Part shown: positions 17,828 to 25,471 of the stretch, in pieces
Layout: each line of letters starts with the position of its first letter
Position numbering within the stretch: position 1 is the stretch's first letter
NCBI GenBank assembly: GCA_947492105.1
Contig: CANLMN010000023.1
Span: 1-64,000, forward strand
Source of the DNA: an uncultured Aquimarina sp.
GTDB taxonomy: Bacteria; Bacteroidota; Bacteroidia; Flavobacteriales; Flavobacteriaceae
Direction of reading: 5' to 3'
Length of the DNA: 64,000 nucleotides
Notes under the pieces: generated by a model
What the model was told of the DNA's origin: nothing
The model's database searches: none
Seen by the model: only the letters and a program-made list of their open reading frames with translations
Translations under genes and position numbers: made by a program

Positions 17828-18293
17828 ACATTTTTATTTAAGGTTAATACTATGGGGGTTGTACTAGAAAACCGTAAAAAGGCTTGTGATAGAACGGTGG
17901 CAAGATAGGGTTTTCTTTTAGTTTCAATAAAAGCACAATTAATCAAAAACCCATGTTTTAAGTAGATGTAAAGTGAAAATAAGTTTTTTAACTTGTTTAT
18001 TTGCTTCGTGTTATCCTTATGTAGTGATTATGTAAAGAAAAATTAACATATGAGTTTTTGGGTTTTGTGTCCTAATGAGCTTGAAATTTGAGTAGATTTG
18101 GTTTTTTTACATTAGTGACTCCCTGATTTGAAGTGGAATGCAAAGTAGTTTTTAATACATCATTTTCAGTAAAAAACAAATAATTCAATTTAGTTGTATA
18201 AATTCGTACTAATGACACTATTCTTTTTTTTATGTAAAAACATCGTGATGCTATTATCAAGGTATAAATAGGTAATAATGATAGTGTCAAATC
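17828..18293. other. Intergenic region with a family B repeat
   Basis: Apart from the repeat at 18188-18275 this 466-bp stretch shows no protein-like frame and no RNA gene that I recognise. Frames of up to 72 codons on the minus strand overlap the repeat and look spurious. Confidence 0.5.
18188..18275 (+). repeat. Family B intergenic repeat, copy 2 (3'-truncated)
   Basis: ATTTAGTTGTATAAATTCGT, AATGACACTATT, TTTTTATGTAAAAACATCG and TGATGCTATT match the other copies. The similarity ends near GGTATAAATAGG, before the CCTTAGCTA segment. Confidence 0.65.
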
Positions 18294-19028
18294 CTATTTT
18301 TTAGCCTTTTTTTCAAGTGCATCTTTTTTGAGTTGTATATGTCGTTTTAGTTCTTTGCCGTACTTGGATTTTTTTATTTTAGGATCAAGTGTTTTAGACA
18401 CAGTGTCTAGATACTTAATATTGGCGTCTGGAATCTCGCTAAGTAGGATGTACGGAGCAACTTCAAGGTTTTTATTGTTTACTGCAAAATTTACAGTATA
18501 TAAATATTTTCTAATAGCATTATTTTTGAAGCCAAGCTTTGTTTCTTCCAATTTAGAGATATCATTTTGCTTTTGTGCCTCATAATTGACGTTCATTAGT
18601 CTTAGGTTTTCTATGTCAAACCTTTTTTTTATAGCCTGGTATTCATTGAGTTTGGCTTGGTTTTTTCCGCCTGTGATTTTTGCGTTTCTTCTAAATTTTT
18701 GTACCGTAGTATGAATAGTCATAGTGCCGGGCTCTGCAAAAAATGCTAAATAATCATTGTAGTTGTTATTATCTTGTTTGTCCAAATACAAGTATAGTGC
18801 TTCTGGTTCTTCTAGTGCTGTTTGTAGCGTGAACTCTGAAGTGTTATAAAGAGTAATTGAATCAAGGGGTATAAAACTGGTGTCTTTAATCCTTTTTAGG
18901 TATACAGTACCTTTTTTTAATCCTTTAATATTACCAGAAATGGTAAAGTTTATTGCTGCTTCTTTTTTTTCGTTTTTACATGCTATTGTTAGCATTACGA
19001 CGGCCAGTAGCCAGATAATTTTTTTCAT
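18294..19028 (-). CDS. DUF4369-type lipoprotein
   Basis: The signal peptide MKKIIWLLAVVMLTIAC ends at a lipobox Cys. Residues ~25-120 have the DUF4369 pattern found at the N-terminus of many Bacteroidota thioredoxin-like lipoproteins: FTISGNIKGLKKGTVYLKRI, IPLDSITLYNTSEFTLQTAL, and LAFFAEPGTMTIHTTV. Unlike many relatives it has no C-terminal thioredoxin domain or CxxC. It ends in a Lys-rich helical tail (KKSKYGKELKRHIQLKKDAL). It follows the M61 peptidase gene by 78 bp on the same strand, with a hairpin in between. Function unknown. Confidence 0.75.
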   Translation of the reverse strand: MKKIIWLLAVVMLTIACKNEKKEAAINFTISGNIKGLKKGTVYLKRIKDTSFIPLDSITLYNTSEFTLQTALEEPEALYLYLDKQDNNNYNDYLAFFAEPGTMTIHTTVQKFRRNAKITGGKNQAKLNEYQAIKKRFDIENLRLMNVNYEAQKQNDISKLEETKLGFKNNAIRKYLYTVNFAVNNKNLEVAPYILLSEIPDANIKYLDTVSKTLDPKIKKSKYGKELKRHIQLKKDALEKKAKK

Positions 19029-19060
19029 TTCACAAAAAAATTAATTGATAATTTTAATTT

Positions 19061-19081
19061 TTGATACTACACTAGTATCAA
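19061..19081. promoter_or_regulatory. Perfect 9-bp inverted repeat between two minus-strand genes
   Basis: TTGATACTA, 3 nt, TAGTATCAA. No T tract follows on the minus strand, so it is not a standard terminator. It could be an operator, an RNA-processing hairpin or a retroregulator. Confidence 0.4.
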
Positions 19082-19105
19082 GGTTTGTTATTTACTGTTT
19101 GTAAA

Positions 19106-20983
19106 TTACTCGCCTATCCAAGATTTTAGTAATTGTTGTTGTTTTGGTGTTATACTAGGATTGGGTTTTAGAACAATTTTTTCTGATGTAGGAGTTTGGA
19201 CTTTTCCTTTTAGTGTAATGCTTCCTTCGCTGCGTTGTACCACAACCGAAATAGGGTCTCCATCTGTCCATTTTTTTGGATCTTCAAAAAGGTCATAAGC
19301 ATTTTGTAGTGTGTATTTTTTGTCATTAATGCTTATGAGGATATCTCCACCTTGTATTCCTAAGTCTGTCAAAAAACTATTGTATTCCATACCTGGGATA
19401 AATAGAATTTGATTGTTTTCTTTGCTTCCTGTGATGTATGGTTGGGTGTCCGATGCAAAATAAGGAGTTGAGATTATTGTTTTTTCTTTTATGAGTCCAA
19501 CGCGATCCCAGAATTCTTGATAATTAATAGGAGTTGTTCCTATAACATGTTTTTCTATAAATGCGCCCACTTCTGGGTAAGAAAGCTTAGTAATCGTGGT
19601 AATTAATTCATTGTCATCAAAAGGCTTCGAGTTTCCGTATTTTTCGGATAGCGCTTTCATAAGATCCAAAATTCCATTTTCTCCAGCACTTTTCTCACGA
19701 ATTAGCAGGTCAATACACATAGAAATCAAAGTGCCCTTTTCGTAAACATTGATGTAATTGCTTTTGTAGGGTTCTTCTAAGATGTTTTTACTCATTGTGG
19801 TAAAAGACATTGTATCGTCAAAACGTTTTGCTCCATCTATTTTTTTGATAATTCGTTCAAAAAAAGCTTCTGGAGTAATAAGTTTTTGTTGGATTTGAAA
19901 TAGTTGAGCAAAATACTCCGTAGTCCCTTCATACATCCATAGATGCTGAGACATTTTTGGGGTATTGTAATCAAAATAGTGAATTTCTTTAGAATGTATA
20001 CTCAAGGGGGTTACAATATGAAAAAATTCATGGGATACAACATCCACCATCGTTTGATTAAGTCTATCTAATTCCATTACCTCAGGTAACACAACCACTG
20101 TAGAAGTGTTGTGTTCTAAGGCTCCAAAACCTTGAGCGTTTTCGGGACTCATATCGGAGAGATAAAGGATAATATTATAAGTTTTGGTAGCATTTATTGT
20201 ACCCAAAAAGTTTTTTTGTGCATTCATCATTTTCTCCATAGCAGGTTTTATACTAGCAGCTGTATGTGTGCCATTTGGAGAGTAGACGCTGATTGTTACT
20301 AGGATGTCGTGGAGTTTAAAACTACTGATATCCGGTTTGGAATACATAATTGGATTATCTGTTAGATCAGCATAGCGTGATGCAGCAAAGAGATCTACAG
20401 TTGGCGTAGGAGTCTCTTCTTGTAGTTTTTTTAGAGAAGTGACACCTTTTAGCTTTTCTGGATGCATAATTTTTATGCGATAAGGACGCTCTTTATGTCC
20501 TTTGAAATAGCCGAGAAACCCGTGTAAATTCAATACAAAATTTTGATCCTTGAGGATATTTGTTCCAGATGGCGAAAAAATATCATGCTCTGACTCTATG
20601 TCAAAAGTGTCATTGACCAAATAGGTGATGTTGTCTAGTGGTTTCGTTGTCGTAATGGTCCAGGTATTGGAGTTGGCTTTTGTGACGGGTAACGTATTTC
20701 CTTCGGCATCATAAGCTTTTAGATCCTCTATATATTTCCCGTAATTATCAACACTATACGTTCCCGGGACAATTTTGGGGATGTGATAAGTTATCGTTTC
20801 CGAAGGTGTTTTTGTCGAAAAATGTGGACGAATAGTGACCTTAACTTTATCATCAACTACATGAATTAGATCCATAGTAGCTGCTATGGGTTTGGTTTTA
20901 GAGGTGTTTAGTGCTTTCTGAGAACTTCCACAACTCTGTAGAATTATAATAAAAGCGAATAGGGCTATGATTTTTGAATACAT
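19106..20983 (-). CDS. M61 family peptidase with PDZ domain (lipoprotein)
   Basis: The N-terminus MYSKIIALFAFIIILQSCGS is a lipoprotein signal. The catalytic metallopeptidase domain has HEFFH in VVSHEFFHIVTPLSIHSK around residue 315, followed by WMYEGTTEYFAQL with the third zinc ligand Glu, as in M61 glycyl aminopeptidases. The N-terminal beta domain contains YHIPKIVPGTYSVDNYGKYI, and a C-terminal PDZ-like part contains FLTDLGIQGGDILISINDKK. Length (625) is normal for flavobacterial M61 proteins. It probably processes peptides in the periplasm or at the cell surface. It lies 26 bp downstream of the HAD gene, in likely the same transcript. Confidence 0.92.
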   Translation of the reverse strand: MYSKIIALFAFIIILQSCGSSQKALNTSKTKPIAATMDLIHVVDDKVKVTIRPHFSTKTPSETITYHIPKIVPGTYSVDNYGKYIEDLKAYDAEGNTLPVTKANSNTWTITTTKPLDNITYLVNDTFDIESEHDIFSPSGTNILKDQNFVLNLHGFLGYFKGHKERPYRIKIMHPEKLKGVTSLKKLQEETPTPTVDLFAASRYADLTDNPIMYSKPDISSFKLHDILVTISVYSPNGTHTAASIKPAMEKMMNAQKNFLGTINATKTYNIILYLSDMSPENAQGFGALEHNTSTVVVLPEVMELDRLNQTMVDVVSHEFFHIVTPLSIHSKEIHYFDYNTPKMSQHLWMYEGTTEYFAQLFQIQQKLITPEAFFERIIKKIDGAKRFDDTMSFTTMSKNILEEPYKSNYINVYEKGTLISMCIDLLIREKSAGENGILDLMKALSEKYGNSKPFDDNELITTITKLSYPEVGAFIEKHVIGTTPINYQEFWDRVGLIKEKTIISTPYFASDTQPYITGSKENNQILFIPGMEYNSFLTDLGIQGGDILISINDKKYTLQNAYDLFEDPKKWTDGDPISVVVQRSEGSITLKGKVQTPTSEKIVLKPNPSITPKQQQLLKSWIGE

Positions 20984-21009
20984 AGTATATAGAAAAGATA
21001 AAGGTTTTT

Positions 21010-21840
21010 TTAAAAAGACGTATTTAGTTTTATATTGTTGCTGATGTACGTTGCGACACCATCTTCTTTTCCGGCCAGGGTAACCGCATTAGCAATAGCA
21101 AGAGTCTCAGGTTTGGCATTGGCTACGGCGACTCCAGTTCCTACTGCTTGGAGCATAGTGATATCATTATAATTATCGCCAAAGGCAATAGCATTTGCTA
21201 TTGGGATATCAAAATGTGATTGTAGTAGGTGTTCTACGGCAGTTTGTTTAGAAATTGCTTTATGAGCAATCTCAATGTAAGTGCTTTTTGAGCGGTAGAG
21301 ATGTAAGCTGTCGCTAAAGTTTTTTTCGAGGAATTCATAAGCTCTTCCAATAGGAGTTTCATCTCCCATACACATAATTTTGTGTGCACCTTTGTTCGTG
21401 TTTTTCCAGTCAGTGATTACTTCGTCAGTATTTTTTACTGTTGGCTGCACTTTGGTGTTGTTGATTTCTCGTTTTGCCCAATAATCTATTTCCGGAACAT
21501 ACCAATCATCATTGTGATAAAGACTGATATGAAATTCATTTCCGTGATTAAAAGCGGCTAATTCGCTGATGATTTCTGGAGGAATAAATGTCGAAGAGAT
21601 AATCTCATCATTGACAAGGATCAACCCGCCATTATAACAAATAATCGGTTGATTCAAAATATCAAGATCTTTTTGTAAGTGTCTCATAGCGCGAGGCATT
21701 CTTGAAGAAATTAATACGATTGGTATCTGTTCTTTGATGCGTTTAATCTCCGAAATAGTAAATGATGATAGTTGGCGTTCTGCATTAAGCAGTGTGCCGT
21801 CGATATCAGAAAAAAGAATTCTAGGTGTTTCTGTATTCAT
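21010..21840 (-). CDS. Cof-type HAD-IIB phosphatase
   Basis: The HAD motif I FSDIDGTLLN (Asp12, Asp14) is followed by motif II in IPIVLISSRMPRAMRHL, a Cof-type cap domain, and motif IV FGDNYNDITMLQAVGTGVAV near residue 222. Such enzymes dephosphorylate sugar phosphates or flavin/pyridoxal phosphates; the substrate cannot be read from sequence. It is cytoplasmic, 276 residues, usual length. It sits between the M61 peptidase and an alpha/beta hydrolase, all on the minus strand and closely spaced. Confidence 0.93.
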   Translation of the reverse strand: MNTETPRILFSDIDGTLLNAERQLSSFTISEIKRIKEQIPIVLISSRMPRAMRHLQKDLDILNQPIICYNGGLILVNDEIISSTFIPPEIISELAAFNHGNEFHISLYHNDDWYVPEIDYWAKREINNTKVQPTVKNTDEVITDWKNTNKGAHKIMCMGDETPIGRAYEFLEKNFSDSLHLYRSKSTYIEIAHKAISKQTAVEHLLQSHFDIPIANAIAFGDNYNDITMLQAVGTGVAVANAKPETLAIANAVTLAGKEDGVATYISNNIKLNTSF

Positions 21841-21892
21841 ATAGTATATTGATCAAATCCTAATTAGGTATGTCAAGTGTTGATATTTGTAA

Positions 21893-22852
21893 TTAAAGCT
21901 TTTCTTCTTTAGCAAAATCAGCGATAACTTTTATAGCTTTGGGTGCCACTGGACGATTAGGTTCGTTATAGGATTTTTGATTTTCTATATCCGAACCTTT
22001 GATTTCTTTGAGATAGTGGTTCATGTTTTTGATTTCGACATATTTGGCAAAAGGAGTGGCTTCTACAAGAATTTTAGCTTCTTTGACATCAATTTGCATG
22101 TCTCGATCTCCTTGTAAAATCATGATAGGAACATCGATTTTTTTCAGTTCTTCGACGGGATCAAACAACATCCACGAGCGCATGAATTGCTGCATGTCAG
22201 GACGAAAAATCATTTTTAGAGCCTTGCTGTAGTTGCGCGCTTTTCCCATTTCTGTAAGTTGCCTAAAAGCTAGTTTGGCATTGTAAACCAATCCAGGAGC
22301 TTGCCGCTGTAGTTGATCAACAATCATTTTGTCTATCGTTTGTGAAGCTCCTGCAATACTAATAAAAGCATCCGCACGCTGCTGTGTAGCAACCATACCA
22401 ATTAGAGAGCCCTGATCGTGACCCGCAACAATGATCTTGGTATAACGAGGTTCTAGAATAAAATGTTCAATGACTGATATAGCATCGTCTATAAAATCAT
22501 CAAAGCGAATCTGAAGTTCACTGACATTTTTGTTAAAAATGCGTTTATCATATCGAAAACTAGCAACTCCTTGCTCGCTTAATCCGATAGCCAAATGTTT
22601 AAAAGCATTGTTTTTAGAATGACTCTGGTTTCCGTTGCGATCTGTCAATCCTTGACCCATTATGAAGATTACTAGAGGAACCCGTATGGAATCCGAAATG
22701 GGTGAGATCAATGTGCCCTGCACAAATTTATTGATCTGCATATCTCGAGAGACAAATGTGGTGTCTTGTGTAGCTTCCTGCGCTAGACACGATATTTGTA
22801 TTAGGAACATGAAAATACCCAATAATCGATACGTTTTGAGACTTAATTGCAT
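21893..22852 (-). CDS. Secreted alpha/beta hydrolase with Asp at the nucleophile position
   Basis: I choose ATG 22852 (MQLSLKTYRLLGIFMFLIQI..CLAQ), which gives a clean signal peptide; the 53 extra upstream codons are basic and run into the divergent promoter region. The fold shows the oxyanion segment VIFIMGQGLTDRNGNQ, the strand SFRYDKRIF, the nucleophile elbow IIVAGHDQGSLIGM, and late acidic and His residues (ILQGDRDMQI, MNHYLK). Related bacterial hydrolases usually have Ser in the elbow (GHSxG); here it is Asp146. That could mean a dehalogenase/epoxide-hydrolase-like mechanism, or loss of esterase activity. It is probably periplasmic. Confidence 0.85.
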   Translation of the reverse strand: MQLSLKTYRLLGIFMFLIQISCLAQEATQDTTFVSRDMQINKFVQGTLISPISDSIRVPLVIFIMGQGLTDRNGNQSHSKNNAFKHLAIGLSEQGVASFRYDKRIFNKNVSELQIRFDDFIDDAISVIEHFILEPRYTKIIVAGHDQGSLIGMVATQQRADAFISIAGASQTIDKMIVDQLQRQAPGLVYNAKLAFRQLTEMGKARNYSKALKMIFRPDMQQFMRSWMLFDPVEELKKIDVPIMILQGDRDMQIDVKEAKILVEATPFAKYVEIKNMNHYLKEIKGSDIENQKSYNEPNRPVAPKAIKVIADFAKEEKL

Positions 22853-22911
22853 AATGACAAATATATGGCTTTTGTATGAAAGATTTAACAGTAGTCTGTT
22901 CTGGACTTGTC

Positions 22912-22919
22912 TATATTTG
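22912..22919 (+). promoter_or_regulatory. -7 promoter element for the S1/P1 nuclease gene
   Basis: TATATTTG matches TAnnTTTG, 19 bp before ATG 22938, in the 85-bp gap between divergent genes. No clear -33 TTG. Confidence 0.4.
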
Positions 22920-22937
22920 TGAAAAAAAAATGATATC

Positions 22938-23711
22938 ATGCGTATATTTATATCAAGTCTTCTAATTCTTGTGAGCCTTAATACAAATGCAGCCTTTGGT
23001 GATTGGGGCAAAACTGGACATCGTGCAACAGGAGCAATTGCAGCAAAGCATTTGACAAGAAGAACACAAAGAGCGATTTGTAAATTACTAAATGGTCAAA
23101 GCCTTGCTCTGGTTTCTATTTATGCTGATGAAATTAAGAGTGATGTTCAATACAAGAAGTATGGTCCTTGGCATTATGTAAATTATTCTCTGGATAAAAA
23201 ATACGGAGAGGAATCACCAAATGAAAAAGGAGATTTGGTACAGGGAATTCAAAAATGTATTACCGTCCTTAGAGATGATACTAGTAGTGATGTGGATAAA
23301 GTTTTTTATTTAAAAATGTTAGTACACCTTGTAGGAGATTTGCATCAGCCATTGCACGTCGGTCGCTCTGAGGATAAAGGAGGTAATGCCATACAGGTAA
23401 AGTGGTTTAGAGATGGGTCTAATTTGCACCGTGTTTGGGATAGTGATATGCTCGATTACTACAAGATGAGCTATTCAGAGCTATCAGAGAATACAAAAAG
23501 GATGACTAAGACCGAAATGGAGAAGATCAAAAAGGGAACAGTATTAGATTGGATCGAAGAGTCGCAGGATTTGGCAAAGGAGGTTTATGCTTCTGCATCT
23601 ACAGGAGAAAAGCTAAGTTATGCCTATGCCTACAAATATATACCTGTTGTACGTGAGCAGTTGCAAAAGGGAGGTATTCGTCTTGCTAAAATTTTAAATA
23701 ATATTTTTTAA
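22938..23711 (+). CDS. S1/P1-type nuclease
   Basis: The enzyme is a secreted zinc-dependent nuclease or 3'-nucleotidase acting on single-stranded nucleic acids, probably for phosphate and nucleoside scavenging. The signal peptide MRIFISSLLILVSLNTNAAFG leaves Trp near the mature N-terminus (DWGKTGH), as the trinuclear zinc site requires. Further ligands are in YADEIKSD, WHYVNYSL, MLVHLVGDLHQPLHVG and NLHRVWDSDML. Length (257) is normal. It is divergent from the alpha/beta hydrolase and ends at a strong terminator. Confidence 0.95.
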   Translation: MRIFISSLLILVSLNTNAAFGDWGKTGHRATGAIAAKHLTRRTQRAICKLLNGQSLALVSIYADEIKSDVQYKKYGPWHYVNYSLDKKYGEESPNEKGDLVQGIQKCITVLRDDTSSDVDKVFYLKMLVHLVGDLHQPLHVGRSEDKGGNAIQVKWFRDGSNLHRVWDSDMLDYYKMSYSELSENTKRMTKTEMEKIKKGTVLDWIEESQDLAKEVYASASTGEKLSYAYAYKYIPVVREQLQKGGIRLAKILNNIF

Positions 23712-23734
23712 ATGGCATAAAGAGATGCAGAGAT

Positions 23735-23771
23735 AAAAAAAAGGATTGATGATTTTACCAATCCTTTTTTT
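23735..23771. terminator. Bidirectional terminator after the nuclease gene
   Basis: AAAAAGGATTG and CAATCCTTTTT pair around a 10-nt loop, with an A tract to the left and T tract to the right. Confidence 0.85.
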
Positions 23772-23775
23772 GTAC

Positions 23776-23832
23776 AATTATTTTTCGCTAGTTTGAACTA
23801 TAAAGTTTAAGCGTAGCCGTGGCTATAGCTTC
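23776..23832 (+). repeat. Family A repeat, left-half fragment
   Basis: ATTATTTTTCGCTAGTTTGA, ACTATAAAGTTTAAGCGTAG and CCGTGGCTATAGCTT match the left half and the palindromic centre of the 137-bp element. The right half is missing. Confidence 0.65.
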
Positions 23833-23863
23833 TTTTTCTCAGTAGTTGCATATACATGAGGTG

Positions 23864-25447
23864 TTATTTCACTGTAAATCTCTTAAAAACTGTTTGACCA
23901 TTGATTTCTGCCACAAAAAGATACATCCCTTTTGCATAAGAACTTACGTTCATTTGTAAAAGTTGATCTTGTGTAGAAGGTTTTTCAAAAATTTGAATAT
24001 ATCGACCATCGATAGTATAAATCCCTGTTCTGCTAACACGACTATTTTTAGGGAATTTTACAAAAACCTGACTACTAGATGGGTTGGGGTATAATGCTAC
24101 TTCTGCGGCTGATATGTCATGTGCATTAATAGAGAGTGTTGGAGCGAATACTTCTACCGTACGTGTAATCATTTTGGTATTGCCAGCAATATCTGTAGCG
24201 CTGTAAAACACGCTGTAGGTGCCTTCTTGACTAGTATCTACTTGAGAGGCATCGATGGTAATATCATTAATCACACCATCCCTAGAGTCAGTTGCTGTCG
24301 CACCTAATTCTACATAGGGATTGTTGACTAATACCCGAAGAGGATTGGCACCATTTAAGGTGATCTCTGGTTGTGTACTATCTACTATAAAAGTGAGAAT
24401 GGTTTTGGTGTTCTGAAATTCATTATGAAATTGTGCGGCAATGGTCACCACTACTGTATTAGTTCCTTCTTTGATGTTTTCAGCTTCACCATATGTGAAT
24501 GTAGTTTGTCCGGGAGTACCAGATGTGTTGAAACGTTCTTCTGGAGATACATTATTAGGGTCTGCAGGATTAATAGCAAAGTGAAAATGATCAGATATAT
24601 CCATGCCCACTGGTTGTAATTCAAATGTTACATCTTTGCTGTTCAAAACACTATTTTGTAAAGGAGCAATAATAGTTAATTCAGGATTTTCTATATTCAC
24701 AATGATACTGGTACTGTTTGTGGCATTATTGCTATCAGTTACCGTGGCTGTAATGATATGAGTTCCTGGTTGCAAAAATTTTATAGTAACAACGTTGCCA
24801 GTATTATTGGTGTCAAAAATAGCCTCTGGACTCCATGTAACAGTTAGAGTGCTGTTTTCATCCTCTAGATCTGTAGCGGTTGCTGTAAAGGTGATGTCGG
24901 TAGCTCTCTCTAAGTTAGAATTGGTGCTTGGGCTAGTTATAGCGATGGATGGGGCACCATTTGTAGAAATAGTAAGTGGAGTCGATACATCGTATAATGG
25001 AGTTCCTTCAAATACTAGTTCAGTTTCCGCAACAACTCCGTCGGTTAGGGTAATTGTAGAATTGAGATTCCCTTTTTTTGCTCTAAAAACAACTTTTGCT
25101 AACTCAAAAACTCCAGACATGCCATTGTTGCTAAGGGCTTGTCCAGCCTGTTCTATAATTCCCAAATCATTATCTATTACGTTGCTTGGGGGGGTGAAAT
25201 CAAAAATAGTAGCATTTGAATTCACGGAGACGGCTTCAAAAACATTGGGATCAAAGTTTACTACTAGTTGATATCCGTCAACCAACATGTTCTCGGAGCC
25301 CACTGTTGGTGAGGTTTTAAAAGACACTTCAAATGTATCATTGACATTTACGATTGGATTACTTGATTCAATTGTGATGTTTATTTGCGCTTGGCTTTTA
25401 TGGAGCATTGCAAAAAAGCAAACTGCCATTATAAAAATATTTTTCAT
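23864..25447 (-). CDS. Cohesin-like, T9SS-sorted surface protein
   Basis: The signal peptide is MKNIFIMAVCFFAMLHKSQA. Residues ~22-165 look like a type I cohesin fold: NPIVNVNDTFEVSFKT, VDGYQLVVNFDPNVFEAVSV, GVFELAKVVFRAKKGNLNST, ITLTDGVV. Ig/PKD-like units follow (PSIAITSPSTNSNLERATDI, ELTIIAPLQNSVLNS), then a DUF5011-type unit (ITLNGANPLRVLVNNPYVEL, GTYSVFYSATDIAGN). The last ~80 residues are a type A T9SS sorting domain (VALYPNPSSSQVFVKF ... GMYLFVAEINGQTVFKRFTV). It starts 24 bp after the dockerin-bearing giant gene. I infer that it is exported by T9SS, anchored at the surface, and holds its neighbour through cohesin-dockerin binding. Confidence 0.8.
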   Translation of the reverse strand: MKNIFIMAVCFFAMLHKSQAQINITIESSNPIVNVNDTFEVSFKTSPTVGSENMLVDGYQLVVNFDPNVFEAVSVNSNATIFDFTPPSNVIDNDLGIIEQAGQALSNNGMSGVFELAKVVFRAKKGNLNSTITLTDGVVAETELVFEGTPLYDVSTPLTISTNGAPSIAITSPSTNSNLERATDITFTATATDLEDENSTLTVTWSPEAIFDTNNTGNVVTIKFLQPGTHIITATVTDSNNATNSTSIIVNIENPELTIIAPLQNSVLNSKDVTFELQPVGMDISDHFHFAINPADPNNVSPEERFNTSGTPGQTTFTYGEAENIKEGTNTVVVTIAAQFHNEFQNTKTILTFIVDSTQPEITLNGANPLRVLVNNPYVELGATATDSRDGVINDITIDASQVDTSQEGTYSVFYSATDIAGNTKMITRTVEVFAPTLSINAHDISAAEVALYPNPSSSQVFVKFPKNSRVSRTGIYTIDGRYIQIFEKPSTQDQLLQMNVSSYAKGMYLFVAEINGQTVFKRFTVK

Positions 25448-25471
25448 TACTTGTTTTTATGGAGGTTGATT

